Assembly: GCF_000185965.1 (NCBI RefSeq)
Contig: NC_014924.1
Coordinates: 3,162,001-3,226,000, forward strand
Reading direction: 5' to 3'
Origin: Pseudoxanthomonas suwonensis 11-1
GTDB lineage: Bacteria > Pseudomonadota > Gammaproteobacteria > Xanthomonadales > Xanthomonadaceae
DNA: 64,000 nt
Below the pieces are notes generated by a model. The model ran no database searches. It was not told the origin of the DNA and worked only from the letters and a program-made list of their open reading frames with translations. Shown here one piece after another: positions 46,383 to 55,254 of the stretch (the stretch's first letter is position 1; each line of letters opens with the position of its first letter). Made by a program: the position numbers and the translations under genes.

Positions 46383-47996
46383 TCAGCTGCAGCCGGTCAC
46401 GTCCAGCGCCTCGACGATCACCTCGCTGTCGGCGCAGGCCAGCCGCTGCGGCATCAACGACTCGGCCGACAGGCAGCCCAGGCCCATGCCGGTGAAGTTG
46501 TACTGGGTGGCCTGGATCCCCGAGCCGCGCGGGGTGCCGGGGCAGCGCGCCTCGTAGCGCACCGAGATGCAGGACGAGTAGTAGTTGATCACCTGCGGCA
46601 GCGACACCGCGGGGCGGTCGCCGACCAGCCGGTACGGCTTGTCCTTGCCGTCGCACTGCTTGGCCCCCAGGCGGATGCCGCGCTTGTTGGCCGCCAGGTA
46701 GGACTGCCACGCCTCCTTCTTCGCGCGTTCGGCCTGTTCGTTCGCCAGCCGGCGCTGCTCCGCCTCGCGCTCGCGCGCCAGACGCGCCTCCTCCTCCTTG
46801 CGCCTGCGTTCGGCGGCCGCCTGCTCCTGGGCCAGGCGCTGCTGCTCGGCACGCTGCTGCGCCTCGCGTTCGCGCTGCAGGCGGGCCTGCTCGGCAATGC
46901 GCTGCCGCTCGGCCTGGTCGTCGGCCTCGCGTTGCGCCCGGGCCTGGTCGAAGCCGGCCTGGGTGGAGCGCGTGGCCATGATGTCGACCTGGGCATGCAT
47001 GCCCATCTGCGCGGCGGTGCGCAGCGCGGCCTCGTTGTCGGCCATCAACCGTTGCCGGGTGGCAGCGTCGGTGGTCTTCGCCAGCTGCTGGTTGCGATAG
47101 GCGATGCCCTCGGCCAGCTGTCGCGCCAAGGCGTCCCGCCCGGCCTGCTGCTGCGCCGCCTGCTCGCTCGCGCGTTGCCGCGCCTGTGCCTGTTGCTGGG
47201 CCTCGCGCTGCTGGCGCGCCGCCTCGGCCTGGGCATTGAGGCTCTGCGCATAGGCCTGCTGTTGCGCCTGCTGTTGCTGGTACTCGGCCATGGTCGTGTT
47301 GAGCGTGCTCTGGAACTCCGGGCTGGCCGCCACTTCCAAGACCCCGCCCGCGACCTCGCCGACGCCCTTGACCACCGCGACCGCGCCTTCGACGGTGGCG
47401 ACGAAGCCCTTGGCCAGGGCGTTGCCGAACTTGCAGCCGATGGTCGAACCCTTGCCCAGCTGGCGCTGCAGGCCGGCTTCCAGCTCGCTGGCGCGCGCGG
47501 CGAAGGACGGATCGTCCCTGCGCAGCTCCAGCAGCAGGTACTTGAGGTTGCCGGCCATGGCAGCGTCGAAGTTGTCGCTGGAACCCTTCATCGGCGCCGG
47601 CGTCTCGATGGTCATCTGGCTGACCTCCTGCTCGCCGTCGAGGAAGCGGTAGGTCACCGCCAGCGAGCCGGGTGTGGTCTTGCAGCCGCTTTCGGAATTG
47701 ACGTCGCCAACCGCGGTTGCGCGCCCGATCCGCAGGCGCAGGCGCGGCGCGTCCTCGCGCTGGAAGTAGTTGGAGCCACGCAGCGCCGCGCGCAGGTCGC
47801 CCATGTACTCCAGCCACTCCGCGCTGGCGCCGCCCTCGTACTCGACCACGCCCAGGCGATAAGGCAGGAACGGCTGCTCGGCGCGCGCGGCGGCGAGCCA
47901 TTTCTCCTCGGGCTGGTAGCGGCCGGCCACTGCCAGCACCGGGATGGCCAGCAGCGCCGCGCCTGCGCCCATGCGCAGGAAGCCGCGCCCGTTCAT
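46383..47996 (-). CDS. Exported coiled-coil protein, Gln/Ala/Arg/Glu-rich, unknown function
   Basis: A 537-residue protein with an N-terminal signal (residues ~1-25), a globular region (26-190, with a glycine-rich helix at ~195-225), a long charged/Gln-rich coiled coil (~235-430, many QQ, RQR and EAE blocks) and a C-terminal domain (440-537) with six cysteines that could pair. I do not know the family. ATGA overlap with the lipoprotein gene upstream indicates a two-gene operon, divergent from the wHTH-kinase-TPR gene. Convergent with plsB. A structural or surface-sensing role is speculation. Confidence 0.75.
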   Translation of the reverse strand: MNGRGFLRMGAGAALLAIPVLAVAGRYQPEEKWLAAARAEQPFLPYRLGVVEYEGGASAEWLEYMGDLRAALRGSNYFQREDAPRLRLRIGRATAVGDVNSESGCKTTPGSLAVTYRFLDGEQEVSQMTIETPAPMKGSSDNFDAAMAGNLKYLLLELRRDDPSFAARASELEAGLQRQLGKGSTIGCKFGNALAKGFVATVEGAVAVVKGVGEVAGGVLEVAASPEFQSTLNTTMAEYQQQQAQQQAYAQSLNAQAEAARQQREAQQQAQARQRASEQAAQQQAGRDALARQLAEGIAYRNQQLAKTTDAATRQRLMADNEAALRTAAQMGMHAQVDIMATRSTQAGFDQARAQREADDQAERQRIAEQARLQREREAQQRAEQQRLAQEQAAAERRRKEEEARLAREREAEQRRLANEQAERAKKEAWQSYLAANKRGIRLGAKQCDGKDKPYRLVGDRPAVSLPQVINYYSSCISVRYEARCPGTPRGSGIQATQYNFTGMGLGCLSAESLMPQRLACADSEVIVEALDVTGCS

Positions 47997-48571
47997 TCGA
48001 ACGACCCCTGGTCGATCCAGAGGCGGATGACGCTGTCGTGGCTGCCGAGCCGCGCCTTTTCCCTGGCCGCCTCCGAGCGGCTGAGGGTGGAGCAGAGCGA
48101 TACCAGTCCTACCGGTTCCTTCCAGCTGGCCGGGGTATCGAGGGCATGGACCTGCCGTCCATCCGCCCACAGTTCGTAGCGGAACACGGCGCGGTAATCG
48201 AACACCGCCGGCACCACCCCCAGGGTGATCAGGGCGACGGTGGCGCCCAGCGAGCCGGTCCATTCGCCGGTCACTTCCTGGGCCTCCCCCTCGACGATGC
48301 GGACCTGGAAGCTGGCGTCGCCGCTGGAAACGGGCTGGAACCCCTGGGCGGCCAGCAACCTGTGGACTTCATCCACCCTGGCGCGCCGCGTCGCCTCGCG
48401 TTTGTCGGCCGCCACCTGGCCTTCCGACGCCAGTGCGTACTCGACCAGCACCGTGGCGCCGCGGCCGTCGAACCCCGATGTGTCGGCCAGGCCCAGCGTG
48501 GGCGCCGAGGCGCAACCGGCCAGCCACAGGCAGACCATGGCCAGCATGCATGCCATCACCTTCGCTTTCAT
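47993..48571 (-). CDS. Lipoprotein of unknown function
   Basis: A 192-residue lipoprotein (lipobox LAGC, Cys20). The mature part begins with ATVLVEYALASEG and has a basic helix (ADKREATRRARVDEVHRLLA) followed by strands and a hydrophobic stretch (GATVALITLGVVPAVFDY), so it probably packs against the membrane. I do not recognise the family. It is the first gene of the minus-strand pair with the coiled-coil protein and divergent from the kinase gene. Start ATG 48571 has GGGGGGAGC in front. Confidence 0.78.
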   Translation of the reverse strand: MKAKVMACMLAMVCLWLAGCASAPTLGLADTSGFDGRGATVLVEYALASEGQVAADKREATRRARVDEVHRLLAAQGFQPVSSGDASFQVRIVEGEAQEVTGEWTGSLGATVALITLGVVPAVFDYRAVFRYELWADGRQVHALDTPASWKEPVGLVSLCSTLSRSEAAREKARLGSHDSVIRLWIDQGSFE

Positions 48572-48989
48572 GACGCTCCCCCCCTTCGCTGCAGTAATCA
48601 GCGCTGGCCGGCCGGAAGATCGGGCGACGGGAGCGCCGCCGCGTGCCCCCCGTGCGTGGCGCCAGGCAGGACGGAAGCCAGGAAGAGGCACGGCGCCGGA
48701 GCGATCCTTCGCCCGGCGCCGTCCCTGGACATCCCTGTCTATTGGTCCCGGGTCCGCCCCCCAGCGGATCCGGGACCTGTCCGCGCTGATGGCTCCCCTG
48801 CTCACCTGCGTACCGGCCGGGACGGCACCGAGGCCGTCCCCATGGGCAGCACCGTGCCGCAGGCCCATGCCGGGTTCTTTGCCGGGCGCGGAAAAATCCT
48901 GAATAGTTATGACCGGATGGCTAAAGACCCGGCTCCCGCCGCCGTAGAAACAGGGAGTTGCGGCGCCGGCCATGTAAGGGGAGCAAGTC
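48572..48989. other. Intergenic region, lipoprotein / wHTH-kinase
   Basis: 418 bp without a convincing gene. It contains a strong stem-loop (48744-48777) and, near the kinase, an AT-rich stretch (GAAAAATCCTGAATAGTTATGACC, 48891-48914) that may hold its promoter. No clear boxes; no repeats shared with other parts of the window were noticed. Confidence 0.6.
48744..48777. repeat. Strong inverted repeat
   Basis: GGTCCCGGGTCCGC (48744-48757) and GCGGATCCGGGACC (48764-48777) pair over 14 bp with one mismatch around a CCCCCA loop. No U-run follows on either strand, so a terminator is unlikely. Confidence 0.65.
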
Positions 48990-51710
48990 ATGCAGCAAGC
49001 CGGTCCCCGGCCTGCTCCAGGGGTATGGCGGTTCGGCGAGGCCGGGCTGCACGAGACGGAGGGCCGCCTGGAGGTGGCGGGCAGCGCGCGCGCGCTCGAC
49101 CGCAGCAGCCTGCAGATCCTGCGCCTGCTGCTGCGCCATGCCGGCGAGGTGGTCACCAAGGACGAACTGCTCGAGGCCGGCTGGCCTGGACGGATGGTGG
49201 CCGAGAACTCCCTGGCCAAGGCGGTCAGCCGCCTGCGCGCGGCCCTGGGCGATGCGGCCGAGGTCCGTGCGGTGCATGGCTACGGCTACCGCCTGGCCTG
49301 CCGGGCGCGCTTCGAGCCCGCCTCCACCGGTTCCGATCGCGCGGCGCCCCGCCAGCCGGAGGGCGGCGACACCCTCCCCGGCGAGGCCAGCTGGACCCTG
49401 GTGCGTCCCCTCGGGGAGGGCGGCAGCGGGGTGACCTGGCTCGCCCGCTCCCCGGTCCACGGCGAGCGGGTGCTGAAACTGGCCCGCGACGAGGCCGGCC
49501 TGCGCGGGCTGCGCCGCGAGGTCGCGCTGGCGCGCTACATCCACGAGGCGATACCTGGGCAGGCCCATGTCGCACCGGTGCTGGGCTGGAACCTGGAGGA
49601 GCCCCCCTGCTGGCTGGAGCTGCCGTACTTCCCCGGGGGCAACCTGCTGGAGTGGGTACGCGCCCGCGCTGGCGCGGCGACCCTGGACGAAGCCACCCGC
49701 CTGTCCCTGTGCGTGTCCCTGTGCGAGGCGGTGGCCGCGATCCACGACCTGGGCATCATCCACCGCGACCTGAAGCCGGAGAACCTCTACCCGGTCGAGG
49801 ACGAGCGCGGGCTGCGCGTGGTGCTGGCCGACCTCGGCGCCGGCGAGGCGCTGGCGCCGGCGCTGCCGGGCGAGGCCCCGGCTTCCGGCAGTGCTCCCGG
49901 CCAGGGCAGCCTCGATCCGCTGGCCACCGGCAGCCTGCTGTACATCGCGCCCGAAGTGGCTGCCGGCGACGCGGCGACCCAGCGTTCGGACGTCTACGCC
50001 CTGGGCGTGCTGGTGTTCCAGCTGCTGTCCGGAGACCTGCGCGGCGCGCTGGGTCCGGGCTGGGAAGCACGCATCGCCGATCCGCTGCTGCGCGAGGACA
50101 TCGCCCTGGCCGCGGCCACCGATCCGCGCCGCCGCACCCTCGATGCGCGCACCCTCGGCGCCCGCCTGCGCGGACTGGAGGCACGCCGCGCCGGACGCCG
50201 CGCCGCCCGCGAGCAGGCGCTGCAGGCCCGGTTGCAGGCATGGCGGCGCCGGCGCGAGCTGCGCCGCCGCCGGTTCGGCCTGGCGGTGACCCTGGCCTTG
50301 GGCGCGGGACTGCTCGCCACCGGCTGGATGTACCTGGAATCCGAGCGCCGCCGGCACCAGGCCGAGACCGCCACCGCCCAGCGCGAGGCGATGCTGGCCT
50401 TCGTCACCCGCGACATCCTCGGCCAGGCCGACCCGTACGACAGCCGCAGCAGCCGCGCCACCGCCAGCGGGATCCGCGCCGCGGTCGACCGCGCTGCTTC
50501 GCGCGTGGACGGACGCCTGCAGTCCGATCCGCTGGCCGCCGCCGCCGTGCACGGCATGCTCGGCAGCATCTACTTCGCCCAGGACGCCCACGACCGCGCC
50601 ATCACCCACCTGGAGAAGGCGCGCGCGTATTCGCTTGCTGGCGGCATCGGCGATCCTGCCGGGCTGGTCCAGGTCGAAACCACGCTGTGCGACGTGTACC
50701 GCATCGGCGGCCGCATCGATGCAGCCGAGGACGCCTGCGCCAGCGCGATGGAGCACGCGCGCGGCGCGGGCGAGCCGGCGCGGCAGCTGGCCACCCTCAA
50801 GCTCGGCCAGCTGCGCGGCGAGCAGGGGCGCCAGGAGGAGAGCCTGCAACTGCTGCAACCGCTGCTACAGGCCGGCGCCTTCGCCGGGGATCCGCGCCTG
50901 CGCGGCGAGCTGCACTGGGCGCTGGGCCTGTCCGAGCGTTCGCGCGGGAACTACCCGGCCGCGCGCGCCCACTTCGAGCAGTTGCTGCAGGCGGCCAGGG
51001 CCATGGGCGACGACAGTTCCTGGCTAGGCTGGGCCTACAACTCGCTGGGCAGCGTGCTGGTGGAGACCGGCGATTACGCACGTGCCGACGCCGTGCTGCT
51101 GCGCGCGCGCGACGTGTTCGCCCGCACCCAGGGCGAGGACCAGATCGAGGCGCAGATGCCCGAGGCCTGGCGCGCCGAGATCCGCCTGCTGCGTGGGCAG
51201 TGGGACGAGGCTACGGAGATCCTGCAGCGCATCCGCGCGGCCTGGCAGGACCACCTGCCGCCGCAGCATTCGCAGCAGCAGCGCATCGCCGCCAGCCTGG
51301 CCTGGGCCGACGCCATGGCCGGGCGCAGCGCCGAGGCCGCCGCGGCCCTGGCCGGCGTCCCGCGCCGCGACGATCCGGCGCGCAAGCGCGGCGAGCGCAC
51401 CAGCGCTTCGCGCACCCTGCGCTGGACCCGCGCCGCGCTGGCCCTGGGCGAGCTGGACCGCGCCGGCGAACTGCTGGACCTGTTCGAGGAGGAACTTGGC
51501 ACCGGCCTGCCCGAGCCGCACCCGCTACGGGTCGAGGCCGCCTGCCTGCGCACGGAGTGGGCATCGCTGCGGGGCGAGGCGTTGCTGGCGCGGGAGAGCG
51601 GCCAGGCCTGCCGCACCGGCATGGCGCGCTACTACGCGCCCACCGACCCGCGCCTGCGCCACCTGCAGGCGACCCGCGTCGCCCTCGCCACGGGCGCGAC
51701 CGCGCCCTGA
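48990..51710 (+). CDS. wHTH - Ser/Thr kinase - TM - TPR protein
   Basis: A 906-residue fusion. Residues ~15-105 form an OmpR/CadC-type winged helix (DELLEAGWPGR, ENSLAKAVSRLR, VHGYGYRL). Residues ~137-395 form a Hanks-type kinase with LGEGGSG (141-147), Lys163, HRDLKPEN (258-265) and DLG at 281-283 in place of DFG. A transmembrane helix (~429-447) follows an Arg-rich stretch, then helical repeats of TPR type (~500-870), probably periplasmic. It may read periplasmic state and signal by phosphorylation, DNA binding or both. GGGGAG precedes ATG. Target genes unknown; the divergent lipoprotein pair is the obvious candidate. Confidence 0.85.
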   Translation: MQQAGPRPAPGVWRFGEAGLHETEGRLEVAGSARALDRSSLQILRLLLRHAGEVVTKDELLEAGWPGRMVAENSLAKAVSRLRAALGDAAEVRAVHGYGYRLACRARFEPASTGSDRAAPRQPEGGDTLPGEASWTLVRPLGEGGSGVTWLARSPVHGERVLKLARDEAGLRGLRREVALARYIHEAIPGQAHVAPVLGWNLEEPPCWLELPYFPGGNLLEWVRARAGAATLDEATRLSLCVSLCEAVAAIHDLGIIHRDLKPENLYPVEDERGLRVVLADLGAGEALAPALPGEAPASGSAPGQGSLDPLATGSLLYIAPEVAAGDAATQRSDVYALGVLVFQLLSGDLRGALGPGWEARIADPLLREDIALAAATDPRRRTLDARTLGARLRGLEARRAGRRAAREQALQARLQAWRRRRELRRRRFGLAVTLALGAGLLATGWMYLESERRRHQAETATAQREAMLAFVTRDILGQADPYDSRSSRATASGIRAAVDRAASRVDGRLQSDPLAAAAVHGMLGSIYFAQDAHDRAITHLEKARAYSLAGGIGDPAGLVQVETTLCDVYRIGGRIDAAEDACASAMEHARGAGEPARQLATLKLGQLRGEQGRQEESLQLLQPLLQAGAFAGDPRLRGELHWALGLSERSRGNYPAARAHFEQLLQAARAMGDDSSWLGWAYNSLGSVLVETGDYARADAVLLRARDVFARTQGEDQIEAQMPEAWRAEIRLLRGQWDEATEILQRIRAAWQDHLPPQHSQQQRIAASLAWADAMAGRSAEAAAALAGVPRRDDPARKRGERTSASRTLRWTRAALALGELDRAGELLDLFEEELGTGLPEPHPLRVEAACLRTEWASLRGEALLARESGQACRTGMARYYAPTDPRLRHLQATRVALATGATAP

Positions 51711-51713
51711 TCC

Positions 51714-51731
51714 GCCGGCGGGCTCGCCGGC
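51714..51731. terminator. Short stem-loop between convergent kinase and ydcH genes
   Basis: GCCGGCG-GGCT-CGCCGGC, a 7-bp GC stem filling the 21-nt gap between the two stop codons. No U-run, so termination is unproven. Confidence 0.4.
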
Positions 51732-51935
51732 TCAGGCCGGCTCGTCGGGGATCAGCAGGCTTTCCAGCCTGGCGATGCAGTCCTTCAGCTGCAGCTTGCG
51801 CCGCTTCAGCCGCTTGGCTTCCAGCTCGTCGCCCGCATTGGCCGCCAGCTGCGCGATACGCTCGTCCAGTGCGCGGTGCTGTTGGCGCAGTTCCGCGAGC
51901 TTGAGGGCGATGTCGGACGGGCTGGTGGTATCCAC
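51732..51935 (-). CDS. YdcH/DUF465 small protein
   Basis: A 67-residue protein of the YdcH (DUF465) family: a helical hairpin with the typical LKLAELRQQHRALDERI and LKRRKLQLKDCIARL blocks. Function is unknown. Start is GTG 51935, because nothing upstream resembles the family and no ATG is present; TATGCT ends 6 nt before the GTG and no SD is visible, so the mRNA is probably leaderless. Divergent from ttcA. Confidence 0.85.
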   Translation of the reverse strand: MDTTSPSDIALKLAELRQQHRALDERIAQLAANAGDELEAKRLKRRKLQLKDCIARLESLLIPDEPA

Positions 51936-51941
51936 CGCCCA

Positions 51942-51947
51942 AGCATA
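51942..51947 (-). promoter_or_regulatory. -10-like TATGCT before ydcH (leaderless)
   Basis: TATGCT on the minus strand ends 6 nt before the GTG start, with no SD between. Confidence 0.45.
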
Positions 51948-51972
51948 GCGCGGGCAGGGAGGCGCCCGAAGG

Positions 51973-51978
51973 TAGAAT
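51973..51978 (+). promoter_or_regulatory. -10-like TAGAAT before ttcA (near-leaderless)
   Basis: TAGAAT ends 9 nt before the ttcA ATG; the space GGCAGCCCT has no SD. The start point would leave 0-3 nt of leader. Confidence 0.5.
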
Positions 51979-51987
51979 GGCAGCCCT

Positions 51988-52908
<921 letters not shown>

Positions 52909-52991
52909 CCTCGCGGTCGCATTGCCTGCGACCGCCTCCTGATCTCCTGCACGGCGCGCACCCGCGCCGCCGTCACGCACCGAGCAACCGC

Positions 52992-53897
52992 ATGTTCTTC
53001 CGCAACCTGACGTTCTTCCGCTTTCCCGCCTCCCACGATTTCTCCCAGCTCGACGAGCTCCTGCCCGAGGCCGCGCTCAAGCCGGTCGGGCCGCTGGAGA
53101 TGAACTCCACCGGCTTCATTTCGCCCTTCGGCCGCGGCGAGGAGGCGTTGTCGCACCGCGTCGGCAACGCGATCTGGCTGGCGGTGGGCAGCGAGAACAA
53201 GATCCTGCCCGGCTCGGTGGTCAACGAACTGCTGGCGCAGAAGGTGGCCGAGATCGAGGAGAAGGAAGGCCGCAAGCTCGGCGGCAAGGCGCGCAAGCGG
53301 CTGAAGGACGACCTGCTGCACGAGCTGCTGCCGCGCGCCTTCGTGAAGACCTCGCGCACCGACGCCCTGCTGGACCTGGAACACGGTTTCCTCGCCGTGG
53401 ACGCCTCCTCGCGCAAGACCGCCGAGATGGTGGCTTCGGAGATCCGCCGCGCACTGGGCAGCTTCCCGGCGATCCCGCCGAACGCGGAAGTGGCGCCGCG
53501 CAGCGTGCTGACCTCCTGGATCGCGGGCGAGCCGCTGCCGGAAGGTCTGTCGCTGGGCGAGGAGTGCGAGCTGAAGGACGCGATGGACGGCGGCGCGGTG
53601 GTGAAGGCGCAGAACCAGGAACTGATCAGCGACGAGATCGCCAAGCACCTGGAGTCCGGCAAGCAGGTCACCAAGCTGGCGCTGAACCTGGACGACCACC
53701 TGTCCTTCGTACTCGGCGAGGACCTGATCGTGCGCAAGCTGAAGTTCCTGGAAGGCGCGGTCGACCAGCTGGAAAGCACCGAGCGCGACGACCTGCGCGC
53801 CGAGCTGGACGCGCGTTTCACCCTGATGGCCGGCGAGGCCCGCCGCCTGTTCCTGGTACTGGAATCGGCGCTGAAGATCTCCAAGGCCGAGGCCTGA
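52992..53897 (+). CDS. rdgC: Recombination-associated protein RdgC
   Basis: A 301-residue RdgC, a ring-forming DNA-binding protein that limits RecA-mediated strand exchange. Typical MFFRNLTFFRFP start and FISPFGRGEE, LPRAFVKTSRTDALLD and LEHGFLAVDASS blocks. Full length. A GC-rich hairpin (GGCCGCC 53900-53906 with GGCGGCC 53928-53934, inner TCCGGATCCGGA) lies right after the stop and may help end transcription, although no U-run follows. Confidence 0.95.
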   Translation: MFFRNLTFFRFPASHDFSQLDELLPEAALKPVGPLEMNSTGFISPFGRGEEALSHRVGNAIWLAVGSENKILPGSVVNELLAQKVAEIEEKEGRKLGGKARKRLKDDLLHELLPRAFVKTSRTDALLDLEHGFLAVDASSRKTAEMVASEIRRALGSFPAIPPNAEVAPRSVLTSWIAGEPLPEGLSLGEECELKDAMDGGAVVKAQNQELISDEIAKHLESGKQVTKLALNLDDHLSFVLGEDLIVRKLKFLEGAVDQLESTERDDLRAELDARFTLMAGEARRLFLVLESALKISKAEA

Positions 53898-54010
53898 GCG
53901 GCCGCCCCGGGTCCGGATCCGGACACCGGCGGCCCCGGCGCGGGGCGGTTTGCGGAGGCTTGGGGAAGGCGTAACGTGGGTCCTGTCCCCCGTGGCAAAG
54001 GAGCCGCCCC

Positions 54011-54334
54011 GTGAACGTAGCTTCCCTGCTCATGATTGCCCTCGCCCAACCGGTGCAGGCTGCCGGCCCGCTGGATACCACCACGGCCGAACCGGTCGCG
54101 CTGCCCCAGGTCATGACCCGCAGCGGCCGTGAGTTCGTGGCCCGGTGCAACGACGCTGCATTCGCCAACGCGCGCTTTCCGCAACGCCTCGCCGGGCGCT
54201 GCGGGACGCTGCTGGACACCTGGCGCGCCGAGGCCAGCGACCGCGGGAACCGCACGCCCCTGTACCCCGGCGTGGTGCAATTCGACGTGGCGCGTGGCAT
54301 CTCACCAATCCCGGACTCGTCCAGAGGACGCTGA
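54011..54334 (+). CDS. Small exported protein, unknown function
   Basis: A 107-residue protein starting at GTG 54011 with AAGGAG 7 nt upstream, which makes it a likely real gene. A short signal peptide (cleavage near PVQAAG, residue ~18) is followed by a small domain with two cysteines (ARCNDAAF and GRCGTLL) that could form one disulfide. I do not recognise the family. It stands alone between rdgC and the YgjP-like gene. Confidence 0.65.
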   Translation: MNVASLLMIALAQPVQAAGPLDTTTAEPVALPQVMTRSGREFVARCNDAAFANARFPQRLAGRCGTLLDTWRAEASDRGNRTPLYPGVVQFDVARGISPIPDSSRGR

Positions 54335-54380
54335 GCCCCTGCGGTCCCTCCACCCTGGCTGCGGCGCCGGGGCATGCGCG

Positions 54381-54386
54381 TAGAAT
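54381..54386 (+). promoter_or_regulatory. -10-like TAGAAT before YgjP-like gene (leaderless)
   Basis: TAGAAT ends 6 nt before ATG 54393, placing the usual start point on the A of the start codon; no SD. Confidence 0.5.
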
Positions 54387-54392
54387 CAACGC

Positions 54393-55175
54393 ATGCCTGC
54401 CTCGACACGCCGCCTGATCGCCCGCGCCCCGCAGCGCGTGGAACGCGACACGGTCGAGCTGGTGCTGGAGGATGGCCGCAACATCACCGTGCAACGCGTG
54501 CGCGATCCGCGCGCGCGGCGGGTGAAGTTGAGCATCGACGAGCGCGGCCCGCGCCTGACCCTGCCGCTGCGCGCCAGCCTGGTCACCGGCGAGCGTTTCC
54601 TGCACGAGCATCGCGGCTGGTTGCAGGCGCAGCTGGCACGGCACCAGCCGGCCGGGGACTGCGCGGCACTGCAGCCGGGCACCAGCACCCACCTGCCGCT
54701 GCGCGGCGAGGATGTGCCGCTGCACTGGGACGAGGGCCGCTACCTGCGCATCGAGCGGCGCGAGGACGGCATCCACGTGCAGCTGCCGCCACGCGTGTCG
54801 CCAGCGTCGCTGGCGCGTGCGCTGCGTGCGTTCTACGAGGCCGAGGCGCGCGCCGACATCGGCCGCTGGCTGCCGGCCTACCTGCCTAGGCTGCCGCGCG
54901 CGCCGCGCGCGATCCGGCTGAAGGTGCTGTCCTCGCTGTGGGGCTCGCTGGCCCCGGATGGCAGCATGGCACTGGACATCGCCCTGGTGCTCGGACGGCC
55001 CTCGGCCTTCGAGTACGTGCTGGTCCACGAGCTCTGCCACCTGCTCCAGGCCAACCACTCGCCCGCGTTCTGGCGCGAGGTGGAGCAACGGTTCCCGGCC
55101 TGGCGCGACGAGCGCGAATACTTCCACCGCGAAGGCCGGCGCCTTAAGGCGCGCCTGCGCGCCCTGCTGGCCTGA
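54393..55175 (+). CDS. YgjP-like zinc metallopeptidase (DUF45)
   Basis: A 260-residue protein of the YgjP/DUF45 (SprT-like) family. The zinc motif is HELCHLLQANHSPAFW (HExxH plus downstream His), preceded by a WGSLAPDGSMAL segment. The N-terminal half is a beta-rich domain starting with VQRVRDPRARRVKLSI. Cytoplasmic; exact substrate is unknown. Probable leaderless transcript from TAGAAT. Confidence 0.85.
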   Translation: MPASTRRLIARAPQRVERDTVELVLEDGRNITVQRVRDPRARRVKLSIDERGPRLTLPLRASLVTGERFLHEHRGWLQAQLARHQPAGDCAALQPGTSTHLPLRGEDVPLHWDEGRYLRIERREDGIHVQLPPRVSPASLARALRAFYEAEARADIGRWLPAYLPRLPRAPRAIRLKVLSSLWGSLAPDGSMALDIALVLGRPSAFEYVLVHELCHLLQANHSPAFWREVEQRFPAWRDEREYFHREGRRLKARLRALLA

Positions 55176-55254
55176 GGCACCGCTCCATACGCCGCCGATC
55201 CCGGGCCGCCCCGCGGCCCGCTAGGATGCCAGGGATGTCCATCCCGGAGCGCCC

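Noticed and set aside
46720-47290. CRISPR-like or tandem DNA repeats in the coiled-coil gene
   Set aside because: The repetitive look comes from codons for Gln, Ala, Glu and Arg in a coiled coil; no regular repeat-spacer pattern exists.
47717-51904. A 1395-codon plus-strand frame across the coiled-coil gene and the kinase
   Set aside because: Out of frame with the kinase, which has intact wHTH, kinase and TPR motifs; Arg/Ala/Pro-rich shadow.
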